From Proteobacteria bacterium UBA7415 (GTDB taxonomy: Bacteria > Pseudomonadota > Gammaproteobacteria > Arenicellales > Arenicellaceae): DNA of 64,000 bases. The notes beneath the pieces are model-generated. The model was not told the origin of the DNA. It worked only from the letters and a program-made list of their open reading frames with translations, and ran no database searches. Of the stretch, positions 9,651 to 18,460 are shown one piece after another. Made by a program: the position numbers and the translations under genes. Each line of letters starts with the position of its first letter. Position 1 is the stretch's first letter. The stretch covers positions 62,001-126,000 of the forward strand of contig DKML01000015.1 of NCBI GenBank assembly GCA_002470515.1, written 5' to 3'.

Positions 9651-10538
9651 ATGATCAATACACCTAAGCATAGAAAAAAGCAGTTTGTTCTTGGGGTTGG
9701 CGCACAAAGAACGGGTTCTACCTGGCTTCGGGCCCAATTACGGCAATGCGACCAGATAAGTTTGGGTTTCTGTAAGGAATATCATTTTTTTGATGCTTTA
9801 TTTTTACCCCAAATGCGATCTTATCATGATGCACCAGAATCGACACAACCAAACGGCGCTCTTAATCTAATAGGCAAGGTGAAATCCCATCGGGAGGTCA
9901 ATAGGTCTAAAAGGCTAGCTGCGTTTATTAAGGATCCTGATCGCTATTTTAACTACTTTGATAACTTATGGGCGAAGAACTCTAGCTTGACGACTGTGGG
10001 TGACTTTACGCCAAGCTATTCTATGCTTGACCGAGAGACATTTAAATATGCTAAAGATAGACTTGGTGAGCTGGGGTTTAGCGTAAAGGTCTTGTTTATT
10101 ATGCGCGACCCAGTTGAGAGAATCTGGTCGATGAAACATCAAGAAGCGAAAATGAAAAAGATGTTGAAGCAAGACCCGGATTTTGGAAAGCGTACATTTT
10201 CACTTGAAAACTTTACCTACGAACATGCGGAGCTCAGGACTCGGTATGAGCGAACAATTCGGGAATTGGAGCACGTCTTTGATGCAGGTGATATTCATTA
10301 CGACTTTTATGAGCGGTATATTTCCACAGATCGTTTTAAAATGATCACGGATTTTCTTGGCGTTAATAGCAGAGACCCTGATATTGACACAGTGCGCAAC
10401 GCCAGCTATATGAAAGACAAAATCGATACTGTTTTAGCCGCAGAGGTGGCCAATCACTACAAAGAAACCTATCAGTTTATTGACGCGAGGTTCGGTAAGG
10501 AAATGCGCTCCCTGTGGAGCGGGTACCAGTATATTTAG
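9651..10538 (+). CDS. PAPS-dependent sulfotransferase
   Basis: A 295-residue sulfotransferase of the heparan-sulfate/NodH-like type. The 5'-phosphosulfate loop is GVGAQRTGSTW (residues 15-25) and the 3'-phosphate motif is MRDPVERIWS (151-160); both are textbook. It would move sulfate from PAPS onto a saccharide. A TTG at 9645 lies two codons upstream, but the ATG at 9651 is the likely start. It heads a tight plus-strand set: the next gene begins one base after its stop. No PAPS synthesis genes are in the window. Confidence 0.88.
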   Translation: MINTPKHRKKQFVLGVGAQRTGSTWLRAQLRQCDQISLGFCKEYHFFDALFLPQMRSYHDAPESTQPNGALNLIGKVKSHREVNRSKRLAAFIKDPDRYFNYFDNLWAKNSSLTTVGDFTPSYSMLDRETFKYAKDRLGELGFSVKVLFIMRDPVERIWSMKHQEAKMKKMLKQDPDFGKRTFSLENFTYEHAELRTRYERTIRELEHVFDAGDIHYDFYERYISTDRFKMITDFLGVNSRDPDIDTVRNASYMKDKIDTVLAAEVANHYKETYQFIDARFGKEMRSLWSGYQYI

Positions 10539-10539
10539 T

Positions 10540-11589
10540 ATGGATAAATGGTTGGGTGAAGAGGGCAGTATCGCGGTCTTGATGCCCGTACATAATGCCG
10601 AGGCGTATTTACGCGAAGCGATGGAAAGTATACTGACCCAAACTTTCGAGAACTATTCCTTGATAGTGGTAGACGATGGTTCTTGCGATTCCTCGTGGTC
10701 AATCATTGAAGAGTTTCAGGACAAAAGGATTGTCAAAATTCGACTGCCCGAGTCAAAAGGCATCGTTAACGCACTAAATACAGCATTAGATGTTGCAGAC
10801 ACTGAGTTTGTAGCGAGGATGGATGCTGATGACACTGCCAGAAGCGATCGCTTTGAAAAGCAAGTCGCTTTTCTAGAGTCGCACCCAGAAGTCGGTGTAT
10901 GTGGAAGTTCTATCAATATGATTAAAGGCGGACTTTCTTGCTACGTGCGATACCCAGAAAACCACGATGAAATATTGTGTAGTCTGGCAATATTCAAGCG
11001 GTCCTTTTGTCATCCCACAGTTATGATTCGACGTTCGCTGTTAGAGGGCCTTAAGATGCGATATACGGATGATTATCGCCACGCCGAGGACTTATCGTTG
11101 TGGCACGCGCTTGTTAGAGAAACCAAATTTTATAACCTGCAGGAACCGCTGCTTGCCTACCGCGTGCATACAGAACAGGTATCCTCCTTTTGTAAAGAAG
11201 AACAAATACGTCAGACGCGTGATTTGTTAAATCGTACGGTACCAAAATACTTTCCGTCGCTTTCTGCGCAGACCCGCAATGACTTGCTTACTCTGATCAC
11301 GCCTGAGAAAAACCCCAAGCGTGATGATGTCAAGCAGATAGACTTGCCCGAGTTATATGCTCGTATGGAAGTGGCTAATCGCGATGACAAACTAGCTGAA
11401 CCTGAAATTTTTAACGGGGTGCTTCTAGCAAAGTTCTTGGAAGCTGTTTTCAAACGCTATCTGGGCTTTCGCAATACAGCTTTTGTTCTCGTTAGGGTTC
11501 TTCGCAAGAATCCAGGGCTGTTTTTAAATGATGTCAGCAGATTGTTTTTACACGTCCGCCACCATTTACCTTCAGTTGGGGCAAGATAG
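10540..11589 (+). CDS. Family 2 glycosyltransferase
   Basis: The GT2 domain occupies roughly the first 220 residues: IAVLMPVHNAEAYL, then VVDDGSCDSSW, a KGIVNALNTAL loop and the metal motif RMDADDTARSDRF. A C-terminal region of about 120 residues has no motif I recognise. The open frame runs back into the sulfotransferase gene, but the ATG at 10540 just after that gene's stop gives a normal GT2 N-terminus. The downstream sulfotransferase-glycosyltransferase gene starts immediately at its stop codon, so the three are one transcription unit. Confidence 0.88.
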   Translation: MDKWLGEEGSIAVLMPVHNAEAYLREAMESILTQTFENYSLIVVDDGSCDSSWSIIEEFQDKRIVKIRLPESKGIVNALNTALDVADTEFVARMDADDTARSDRFEKQVAFLESHPEVGVCGSSINMIKGGLSCYVRYPENHDEILCSLAIFKRSFCHPTVMIRRSLLEGLKMRYTDDYRHAEDLSLWHALVRETKFYNLQEPLLAYRVHTEQVSSFCKEEQIRQTRDLLNRTVPKYFPSLSAQTRNDLLTLITPEKNPKRDDVKQIDLPELYARMEVANRDDKLAEPEIFNGVLLAKFLEAVFKRYLGFRNTAFVLVRVLRKNPGLFLNDVSRLFLHVRHHLPSVGAR

Positions 11590-13500
11590 ATGTCAAACAA
11601 ACTAGAAGGCCTGTTAATGCGGTCGGTATCGCTCGGGTACTTTGACCTGCCTAAATGTGCGTCGACTTCAATCAAGACCGTGTTGCATCAGCAAGAGTAT
11701 GGTTTTCCATTTGATGCGCGAAAGAGCAGCACCGCCAAGGGTGGTTTGCAGAGCATTCATCGTTTTTTTGCACGCAAGTTAGTGGGCGACATTTCCTCAG
11801 CTCAACACCGAATAATTGTTGTGCGAGATCCTGTAGAAAGATTTTTGTCTGGGTATGCAAGCAGAGTAACAGGGCATATGGAGCTTTCTGAAGCTGAGGT
11901 GGCACTAAGACATAATGGAGGTCGTGAATTTGAAGAACCCGGCTTTGTATTTAATCCAGGCTTGGGCCAGTTCCTAGAAAATCTGGATAGATACCTACAA
12001 GAAGTCCCAATAGAGTGGCACCTTCGCCCTTTGCACCAACATCTTCCTCAAGGGCTGGACCAGTTCACACGGGTTCACCAAATTAAGCGCATCGACTTGC
12101 TTCAAGATCATCTAAGTGAAATCTACGGAAAGGCGCTTGGTCTACCTCGGCTACAGACTAGGGGAGAAAAGGTTTCGATTAAGCAGCTAAGTTCTAGCCA
12201 ATTAGAACAGGTCTTTAACTTCTGTCAAACGGACTATGAGTTGTTGAGCGGTTGGTTTACAAGAGATGAAGTTTGGAACCAATGGAAAAGTGACCAAGAT
12301 GCTTGGGTCTATAACTCCGACGCACGAAGACTGGAGGATGCGTTAAGGCTGTCGCGGACGCCAGAAGATTTGATCATTGGCGACTTCGAAAGCAAAAGTA
12401 TTGCGTATGTGACCTCTTATACGGCGCCAGAAAGATCCAAATCAGATCGCTTATTGGACCGCGCCTTGCAAAAGGCAGGCGCATTACTGTCGCATATCGC
12501 TTTAACTACCGATGATGACAATGACGAAAAACTCTGGAAATATCTCTCAATTAAATCTAGTAACCGGCTAGCGCAGTTTGGGCAGCACTCTTCATTGTTG
12601 CGTAGCGAGTTGGCTAAGAATGAACCTGACTTAGTGCATTGTTACGGCTTACGCGCGACGGTGTTGGTAATAATGTCGCTGTCAAAATTGCGCTCAAAAG
12701 CAAAAGTCGTTGTTGATATTCCAGCGTCGGTACCCGCCTCTTGGCGGCGATTTGGTTTTATTCTGCAAACATTGCGACTGCTTGTCGTCAAACTGATTTG
12801 CATGAACTCGTCAGTTAGTCCGCTATTTCAAATCTCTAGGGAGGAGGACAAAAAGCGCTTACAAAATTCTCAAGGGTGTGCCTATTTTGTTCCAGCCGTA
12901 GATGAAAAGGTTGTTCATCTAGCAACCATAGACAGTTCCGCCCATGGCGTGGTTTTCATAAACGCGTATTCGCTACTACTTGAGGAAGTTTCAGAGGCCG
13001 CTAAGTTAATAGTAAAGTTACTCGACGAATTAGAAATGTCCGAGAACTTGTCTTATCTGAAAATACTGATGCCACGGTACGCCACTGTAGAGCAAGCTTT
13101 AATCAAAAGTGGACTTGAAGAGCGTTTGAATTCAGAGCGACTTAAGACTGTTGCGAAGGACTCAAACGTTCTTGCTGAAACGCGTTCATCGCAGGTAGTA
13201 ATTATTCCATCTCTGCGGTCCTTGGATGCGAGACAATTTACTTTAGAGGCACAACAGCTGGGTAGACCGGTGATAGCCCCCAACAATAGTTACGGAAGGT
13301 TCTTGGTTGTGCATGGTCTATCTGGATATCTTTTTTCTGATGGAGAGATTGAAATTGCTACGAGAAATGTGAACAGGCTTATTTCAACGCGGGGATTGCC
13401 CGAGAAAATGGGCTTCAAAGGAAGGATCCATGTCGAATCGTATTTCACTAATGAAAAGGCTTTTGAAATAACGGCGGACAAATACTCTTTATTGCTATAA
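11590..13500 (+). CDS. Sulfotransferase fused to a GT4-like glycosyltransferase
   Basis: A 636-residue two-domain protein. Residues 1-240 are a sulfotransferase of the Sulfotransfer_2 type with 5' motif FDLPKCASTSIK (18-29) and 3' motif RDPVERFLSGY (79-89). From about residue 270 there is a GT-B fold like family 4 glycosyltransferases: SIAYVTSYTAPE at the start, LVHCYGLRATVL, and near the end RSLDARQFTLEAQQLGRPVIAP, the nucleotide-sugar site where a Glu in FTLEA is expected. Such a fusion would place sugar transfer and sulfation on one chain. It is last in the set begun by the sulfotransferase at 9651. Domain calls are from motifs; activity is inferred. Confidence 0.8.
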   Translation: MSNKLEGLLMRSVSLGYFDLPKCASTSIKTVLHQQEYGFPFDARKSSTAKGGLQSIHRFFARKLVGDISSAQHRIIVVRDPVERFLSGYASRVTGHMELSEAEVALRHNGGREFEEPGFVFNPGLGQFLENLDRYLQEVPIEWHLRPLHQHLPQGLDQFTRVHQIKRIDLLQDHLSEIYGKALGLPRLQTRGEKVSIKQLSSSQLEQVFNFCQTDYELLSGWFTRDEVWNQWKSDQDAWVYNSDARRLEDALRLSRTPEDLIIGDFESKSIAYVTSYTAPERSKSDRLLDRALQKAGALLSHIALTTDDDNDEKLWKYLSIKSSNRLAQFGQHSSLLRSELAKNEPDLVHCYGLRATVLVIMSLSKLRSKAKVVVDIPASVPASWRRFGFILQTLRLLVVKLICMNSSVSPLFQISREEDKKRLQNSQGCAYFVPAVDEKVVHLATIDSSAHGVVFINAYSLLLEEVSEAAKLIVKLLDELEMSENLSYLKILMPRYATVEQALIKSGLEERLNSERLKTVAKDSNVLAETRSSQVVIIPSLRSLDARQFTLEAQQLGRPVIAPNNSYGRFLVVHGLSGYLFSDGEIEIATRNVNRLISTRGLPEKMGFKGRIHVESYFTNEKAFEITADKYSLLL

Positions 13501-13594
13501 CTCATCCTGAGCCGCATTAGCTTGTCTCACTTTGATTTTTGTACTCAGGAAAGCCGCTGTAATACAACCAGAGACAAACGCATGGCTAGCTTCA

Positions 13595-14383
13595 TTATTG
13601 CCAATCTTTCGGGGAATATCCGAAGAAATTAGTTACGTCTTGGTGAGGTTCCAAGGCATTAATTATCGCCTCAAGTTCAAATTCAGATAGTCTGGAAATT
13701 TGGTCTTCGTTGCGGTTGATTATCAGTGACGGTTGATAGTCTTTAATTTTAAGATATGTGTTTGAATTGGGCAAAATCGTCTTTCCCGAGGATTTTTCCA
13801 CGGCGTGTTTAAGCTGATTCGGTTCTTCACAAAACTTCTCGTAACTAATTCTTGGATAACCACAACTATCAACAAGGTTCATTAATAGGGAGCTTCTCTG
13901 TACCCATCGAAGCGCGATTGTACTTACAATAGTTTGCCTTTGTATCACAGAGAGGGCGTCGATATTGTTATTGTGTCTAAAATAGCTGCTGCTACAAAAG
14001 GCAACGGGGTCTCTATTACTTACAATGCAGGATGTGTTTTTGAAAATCGAGAGAATCGAATCGATACGCACCATGTTCGGCGGTGATTTTTCAACAATTA
14101 TCTCTATTTGTCTATTACTGTTTATTTGTTGATACTGATGTAACCACGCCGCTTTAATGGAATCAAGATCCATCTTTTTGTGGCCATTCCAATCACGCAA
14201 CATTCCTGGTACTAGTGCTTGGCCTTCTCCGTTCTTTCTCAACATTCCTACGTTAGGGCTGGTCGCTAAATAACTAGCCATAGCGGTAGAACCCGTATAA
14301 GGCGGCGTTAGGATAAATACGAAGTGGGGTTCATCATTCTCGTCGTACGGAGGGCGAGGCCATTGATTTTGTTCTTCAAGCAA
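13595..14383 (-). CDS. Sulfotransferase family protein
   Basis: A 262-residue protein with the P-loop-like TPPYTGSTAM (residues 26-35) and the 3'-phosphate motif SNRDPVAFCSS (122-132), which is the PAPS-binding pair of sulfotransferases. The EIIVEKSPPNMVR stretch between them (about 94-106) is the usual KxPxN element. It faces away from the sulfatase gene and towards the fused sulfotransferase-glycosyltransferase gene. It is the fourth sulfotransferase domain in 6.5 kb, which supports several sulfation positions on one glycan. Confidence 0.82.
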   Translation of the reverse strand: MLEEQNQWPRPPYDENDEPHFVFILTPPYTGSTAMASYLATSPNVGMLRKNGEGQALVPGMLRDWNGHKKMDLDSIKAAWLHQYQQINSNRQIEIIVEKSPPNMVRIDSILSIFKNTSCIVSNRDPVAFCSSSYFRHNNNIDALSVIQRQTIVSTIALRWVQRSSLLMNLVDSCGYPRISYEKFCEEPNQLKHAVEKSSGKTILPNSNTYLKIKDYQPSLIINRNEDQISRLSEFELEAIINALEPHQDVTNFFGYSPKDWQ

Positions 14384-14610
14384 AATTATAAGGGCCTCTG
14401 ATGTAGGTTAGGTTTTAAGGACATCGTGCGAAAAATTGAGGTTAGTCTAAAATAGAAAGACTAAAGCGAATGTTAATGGAAAATGATCTTAAAAGCATAT
14501 GTCCTATTAGCTTCTTTGAGCAATGTTCGTTTACTTTAATTCTTGGCTATACTTACTCTTCCTTTTAAAGCCTTGGGCCCTTGGCAGTTAACTTAAACAC
14601 AACACCTCAC

Positions 14611-16110
14611 ATGCATCGACGCAGCGTCTTAAAAACACTAGGAGCGACACTGGTCTCGCCAAGCATTGTAAAAGCTTCGACTCCATTAAGCACCAAACCC
14701 AATTTCGTTTTTATTTCGATTGATGATTTGAACGACTGGGTTTCGCCATTAAGTAGTTCTGAAGGGGTTGGGTCAGGATACCCGGGTGTAATAACACCGA
14801 ATTTGCAGTACATGGCTGATGTCGGTGTTAACTGTAAAGCGGCCTACGCGCCGGTCCCTGCCTGTTCCCCCAGCAGAACATCAACATTGCTCGGCATTAG
14901 TCCAGATAAAACAGGAGTCTACTTTAACGGGCAGGAATGGTCAAAGAACGCAGTCCCTGGTGCTCAATCCATATTTTCACACTTTAGGGAAAACCAGTTC
15001 AAAACCTATGGCCTTGGTAAGCTTTTTCACAGATCAACAGCACTTCAAGAAAAAGAATTCGACTGTTTTCACAAAGTCTCAAATGTATCGTGTGCTAAAA
15101 ATGCTCTAAAGTACGATTACGCCAGACGAGACAATCATGGGATGCCTAAAGCCGCTAAGCTTGAATTTGGAGTGCAGTCTGGTAATTGTCATTGGTCCAA
15201 TAAACTTGATGAGCTTAATGCTATTCAAGCAGTAAAAGTGATCGATGAGCAATTTTCAGGTGGCGGTTGTTTTTTGGGGCTTGGCTTGATTGCACCTCAC
15301 GCGCCATTTGCCGCCATGCCGGATATATACAAGAAGTACTTAGCCAAAAATATTGGTCAACCACCAGGATTTTTCCCAAACTCTGAAGGTATATCGGGTA
15401 ATTTACGCGATCTGCGTGACCTTTCAGATTACGCCAAGAATCAAGGGGTCAAACGCGAGTTTTTAAGAGAGCTTGACGATGCCGCCTATATACAACTGGT
15501 GATATCTTATCTTTCGACGATTACTTACGCAGATTCTGTGATTGGACTTGTGATGGATAAGTTACGTTCTCTGAATATATTGGAGCAGACCTATATAGTG
15601 GTGTGGTCAGACCATGGCATGCACATGGCGGAAAAGCTCAGTTTTTCAAAGTTTACGCTTTGGGAGCGTAGCCTGCGAGTACCTTTGCTGTTTTCTGGCC
15701 CAGGAATCAGGCCGAGCGAAATTTTATCCCCGGTAAGCCTGACAGACATTTATCCTACACTCTGTGATCTGGCGAAAATTGATACCCCGCACTGGTGTAC
15801 TGGAACCAGTCTTGCTAATTCAATAATCGGGGGAGATAAGCCTGAAAAAACACATGCCGTATCAATATACGGTCGTGGCGCATCGAATGTCCCAGATGAT
15901 CAACGCCTGAGTCGCAGAATAGCCACTGAGCAATGGAACTACATTCATCACCCTGATGGCTCTAAGGAATTATATGACCGACTGAGTGATCCACATGAGT
16001 GGTACAACTTGTATAAGAACAAGGGAGATAACGCCGATATTGAATACATAATTGCTTCGCTCGATTCTCAGCTACCGCAATTATCTGAATGTCATGAGCC
16101 AGTGTGGTAG
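14611..16110 (+). CDS. Tat-exported sulfatase, iduronate-2-sulfatase-like (S1 family)
   Basis: A type I sulfatase that removes sulfate esters from glycans. The N-terminus starts with twin arginines (HRRSVLKTLGA), a Tat signal, so a folded enzyme is exported. Metal ligands sit in ISIDDLNDW (Asp38, Asp39) and the active-site cysteine is Cys85 in ACSPSR, the CxPSR motif turned into formylglycine by a separate generating enzyme that is not in this window. The FISIDDLNDWV opening and SDHGMHMAEK segment match iduronate-2-sulfatase-like proteins. The ATG at 14611 is preferred over a TTG at 14581. Its place beside the sulfotransferases suggests trimming or recycling of the same type of sulfated glycan. 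Confidence 0.92.
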   Translation: MHRRSVLKTLGATLVSPSIVKASTPLSTKPNFVFISIDDLNDWVSPLSSSEGVGSGYPGVITPNLQYMADVGVNCKAAYAPVPACSPSRTSTLLGISPDKTGVYFNGQEWSKNAVPGAQSIFSHFRENQFKTYGLGKLFHRSTALQEKEFDCFHKVSNVSCAKNALKYDYARRDNHGMPKAAKLEFGVQSGNCHWSNKLDELNAIQAVKVIDEQFSGGGCFLGLGLIAPHAPFAAMPDIYKKYLAKNIGQPPGFFPNSEGISGNLRDLRDLSDYAKNQGVKREFLRELDDAAYIQLVISYLSTITYADSVIGLVMDKLRSLNILEQTYIVVWSDHGMHMAEKLSFSKFTLWERSLRVPLLFSGPGIRPSEILSPVSLTDIYPTLCDLAKIDTPHWCTGTSLANSIIGGDKPEKTHAVSIYGRGASNVPDDQRLSRRIATEQWNYIHHPDGSKELYDRLSDPHEWYNLYKNKGDNADIEYIIASLDSQLPQLSECHEPVW

Positions 16111-16385
16111 AAAGACTCAATTAGATCGTAAAAAGCGCAACCTGTTTTTATTTCACGACGGATTTATCTGCCAAAATAGTCTCTTTAGTGATCCATCTTT
16201 CTTTGCCAATGGGAATAAGCATATGCCAGCGCAGTTATAACTACTCCCTTTGGCGTTGAATAAAATCCAATGTCGAGCGTTAATAGACATCATTGGTGGT
16301 TAATTAAAGAGTGTTGTCTACACAGCCAAGGGTGACTAACAATGAAACCGTGGGACGCTCATAATGATTCACTGGAGTGGAGACT

Positions 16386-16748
16386 TTAACTTGAAGAGGT
16401 GGATTTCCCCTTAGCTCGCTCTCGCCTCTTCTCAATGAGCTTTCGTCCTAGCGCGGCCTCAACGTCTTTTACAGTCTCATCAATTGTATAGCCCTCTTCG
16501 AGGGTGTGCTCTCCAAACAAATTGATCATGCGGTCTGTCGTACGACCCAGCAGCATAACCCGATACGACAGGCTCTCTTCAACCGGTGGGCGAACGATCA
16601 GGTCGTAAATAAAAGCCAGGAAGCTAATAGGGCTGAATAACAAATCTCGAATAGCGTCGGCTAACAGCTTGAGCTGAAATACCAGAATGTGACGCGTGGC
16701 TTTCTTTCGTGGTAACGGCTCTTTGGGCGGTAAGCTTTCTAACGGCAT
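16386..16748 (-). CDS. Conserved hypothetical protein with one amphipathic or membrane-associated segment
   Basis: A 120-residue protein, not recognised. It has a basic N-terminus (LPRKKATRH), one hydrophobic stretch (LLFSPISFLAFIYDLIV, residues about 36-52) that may be a membrane helix, then a soluble part with LGRTTDRMINLFGEHTLEEG and a highly charged C-terminal helix (KLIEKRRERAKGK). The regular amino-acid usage and a clean ATG support a real gene. The 275 bases before it (16111-16385) hold no gene I can see. No functional context. Confidence 0.6.
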   Translation of the reverse strand: MPLESLPPKEPLPRKKATRHILVFQLKLLADAIRDLLFSPISFLAFIYDLIVRPPVEESLSYRVMLLGRTTDRMINLFGEHTLEEGYTIDETVKDVEAALGRKLIEKRRERAKGKSTSSS

Positions 16749-16957
16749 AGCTGTCTCATGGGCTTTCTAAGTTGAGCGCTCGAGTATTAAGAGCGCGTTC
16801 TGGTGTGACTATACACCCAAAAAGCTACGTTAAATGGTATTGCATGCGCTTAAACGCGGCCCAATTCTTCGATGGTACTTATCAAAACTCTTGATTGACG
16901 GCATAGGTTAAACTAACTGTCTGTACGTAAAGCGAAATACCCAGAGGTAAATGAAGA

Positions 16958-17389
16958 ATGAAATTACATCAACCTGCACTTCGGTTGTCCTATCTGTTAG
17001 CGCTAAATTTTCTCAGCGGATGCGCATCAACCCCGAACGCCGTTGATAGTAAATATGTTTTTTCGCAATACGAACAAGTCGACCAATTCAACCCGCGCAG
17101 GATGCAGAATTGGCAGTCAATCGACCAGCAGAGCTTGATTGTGGAGACGTCACGCAATAGCAGTTACTTGCTAATATTACGCCGGCCAATGCGTGATTTA
17201 CGTTCAGAAAATTCAATTGAATTTTCATCAAATAGCGGAACTGTTCATGCCAAATTTGATCAATTAGTCGTGCGCACGCACAGCGTTGGTTTTGGAGCTG
17301 ATCCTGCATCGGCACAAATTCATAGCATTTATAAGCTTAAGAGCAAAGACGATGTGAAGGCTGTAAAAAAACAGATAGCGTCAGACTGA
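16958..17389 (+). CDS. DUF6491-like lipoprotein
   Basis: A 143-residue lipoprotein: signal with lipobox LSGCAST (Cys22), then a domain with NWQSIDQQSLIVETSRNSSYLLILRRPM and a closing HSIYKLKSKDD. This wording (a quantity that sits at a cysteine-free strand set ending SIYKL) matches the DUF6491 family of gammaproteobacterial envelope proteins, whose function is unknown. A weak AGAGG-like ribosome site precedes the start (CCAGAGG, about 15 bases upstream). It stands alone; the RAYT relic begins just after it. Confidence 0.72.
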   Translation: MKLHQPALRLSYLLALNFLSGCASTPNAVDSKYVFSQYEQVDQFNPRRMQNWQSIDQQSLIVETSRNSSYLLILRRPMRDLRSENSIEFSSNSGTVHAKFDQLVVRTHSVGFGADPASAQIHSIYKLKSKDDVKAVKKQIASD

Positions 17390-17479
17390 TGATAGGACGG
17401 TCTTTTGGGTTCTGACACGGCGTTGTGTGTTTAATATACTTATAGTCTATTGCACGCAGTCGCTACAAGTGCGCTCGAA

Positions 17480-17645
17480 CATCCAGCAGAGCTTGTTGTG
17501 AACAACGAGGTATGTACTAATAGTAGGGCGCATCCGAAAGAGAGATATGTGTGCTCCGAGGCTGAGTCCTTGCGTGGCTCATTGATATCAAATAGGACTA
17601 GTTACAACCAGAGCCTAACGATGCCGATGGTCATAAAAGTTTGTT
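17480..17645 (-). pseudogene. Decayed 5' remnant of a REP-associated (IS200-like) transposase
   Basis: Read on the minus strand from 17567 downwards, the frame gives TQPRSTHISLSDAPYY and then a stop, matching residues 2-17 of the intact transposase at 28361-29332 (TQPRSTLISLSDTPYY). The start codon is mutated (position 17568-17570 is CCT where the intact copy has CAT on the plus strand) and the following codons still resemble the intact copy (R, C, Q, A, L conserved) despite stops. Upstream non-coding sequence to about 17640 is also similar to the intact copy's upstream region. This is a relic of the same mobile family; no other gene lies in 17390-17751. Confidence 0.8.
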
Positions 17646-17751
17646 TCCTGTGAGTCTGAGTGGCTAAATTCGTGATGAGCGAATGGGGCTTTGACTAAAC
17701 TTGAGACAAGCAGATCAATAGACGTAACTACATTAGTTGAGTAACTTTGTG

Positions 17752-18393
17752 ATGAATACAGAACTATTAACGGCCACCAATATCATTGTTGCGATCACTT
17801 GTTTGGTCTCTTTTAAGCTGATGGACAATCGAGCGGGGAAATCGAAGTTGATATTTCATCCCGTAACGATTAAGCAACATCAGCAATGGTACCGCTTTAT
17901 TACATCGGGCTTTATCCATGCAGACACGATGCACCTTGCTATCAACATGTTTGTTCTATGGTCGTTTGGCAATGCCATTGAGAGTTACTACTATCCAACT
18001 TTTCTAGAAGGGTCTATAACCATCAAGTTTTTGTTTTTGTATTTTGGTGGCGTTATAGTGGCGTCAATTCCAAGTTATCAACGACACAAAAATGATTCCA
18101 GCTACGCGGCGCTAGGCGCATCAGGTGGAGTCTCGGCTGTAGTCTTTGCCGTAATCATGTTTGCCCCTTGGCAAAACCTATATCTTTACGGAATCATAGC
18201 AATACCACAAATACTCGCAGGGGTTGGTTACCTTTATTACTCATGGGTAAAAGATAAAAATGCCACCGACAATATTGGCCACATGGCTCATTTTACCGGT
18301 GCTATATGGGGATTTATGTTCACAGGATTTATGAACTTTGACCTGTTCGGTCGGTTTGTTGACTTAACTTTAAGAGGCCCTAGTTGGTTATAG
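17752..18393 (+). CDS. Rhomboid-family intramembrane serine protease
   Basis: A full-length rhomboid of 213 residues with six or so membrane helices. The HADTMHLAINMFVLW segment (helix 2) holds the conserved His and Asn, GASGGVSAVVF gives the catalytic Ser124, and IGHMAHFTGA gives the catalytic His180. It cleaves within membrane segments of other inner-membrane proteins. The ATG at 17752 is preferred over a TTG at 17737, because helix 1 follows at the normal distance. It is convergent with the antiporter gene; the 67 bases between them contain a modest inverted repeat (GTTTTGA...TCAAAAC, about 18433-18453) without a T run, so a terminator is not certain. Confidence 0.93.
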   Translation: MNTELLTATNIIVAITCLVSFKLMDNRAGKSKLIFHPVTIKQHQQWYRFITSGFIHADTMHLAINMFVLWSFGNAIESYYYPTFLEGSITIKFLFLYFGGVIVASIPSYQRHKNDSSYAALGASGGVSAVVFAVIMFAPWQNLYLYGIIAIPQILAGVGYLYYSWVKDKNATDNIGHMAHFTGAIWGFMFTGFMNFDLFGRFVDLTLRGPSWL

Positions 18394-18460
18394 GTAGTCA
18401 TGGAGCGGCCCTAAAAGCGTGTCAACTATGGATTGTTTTGATGAAGAGTCAAAACGACGT

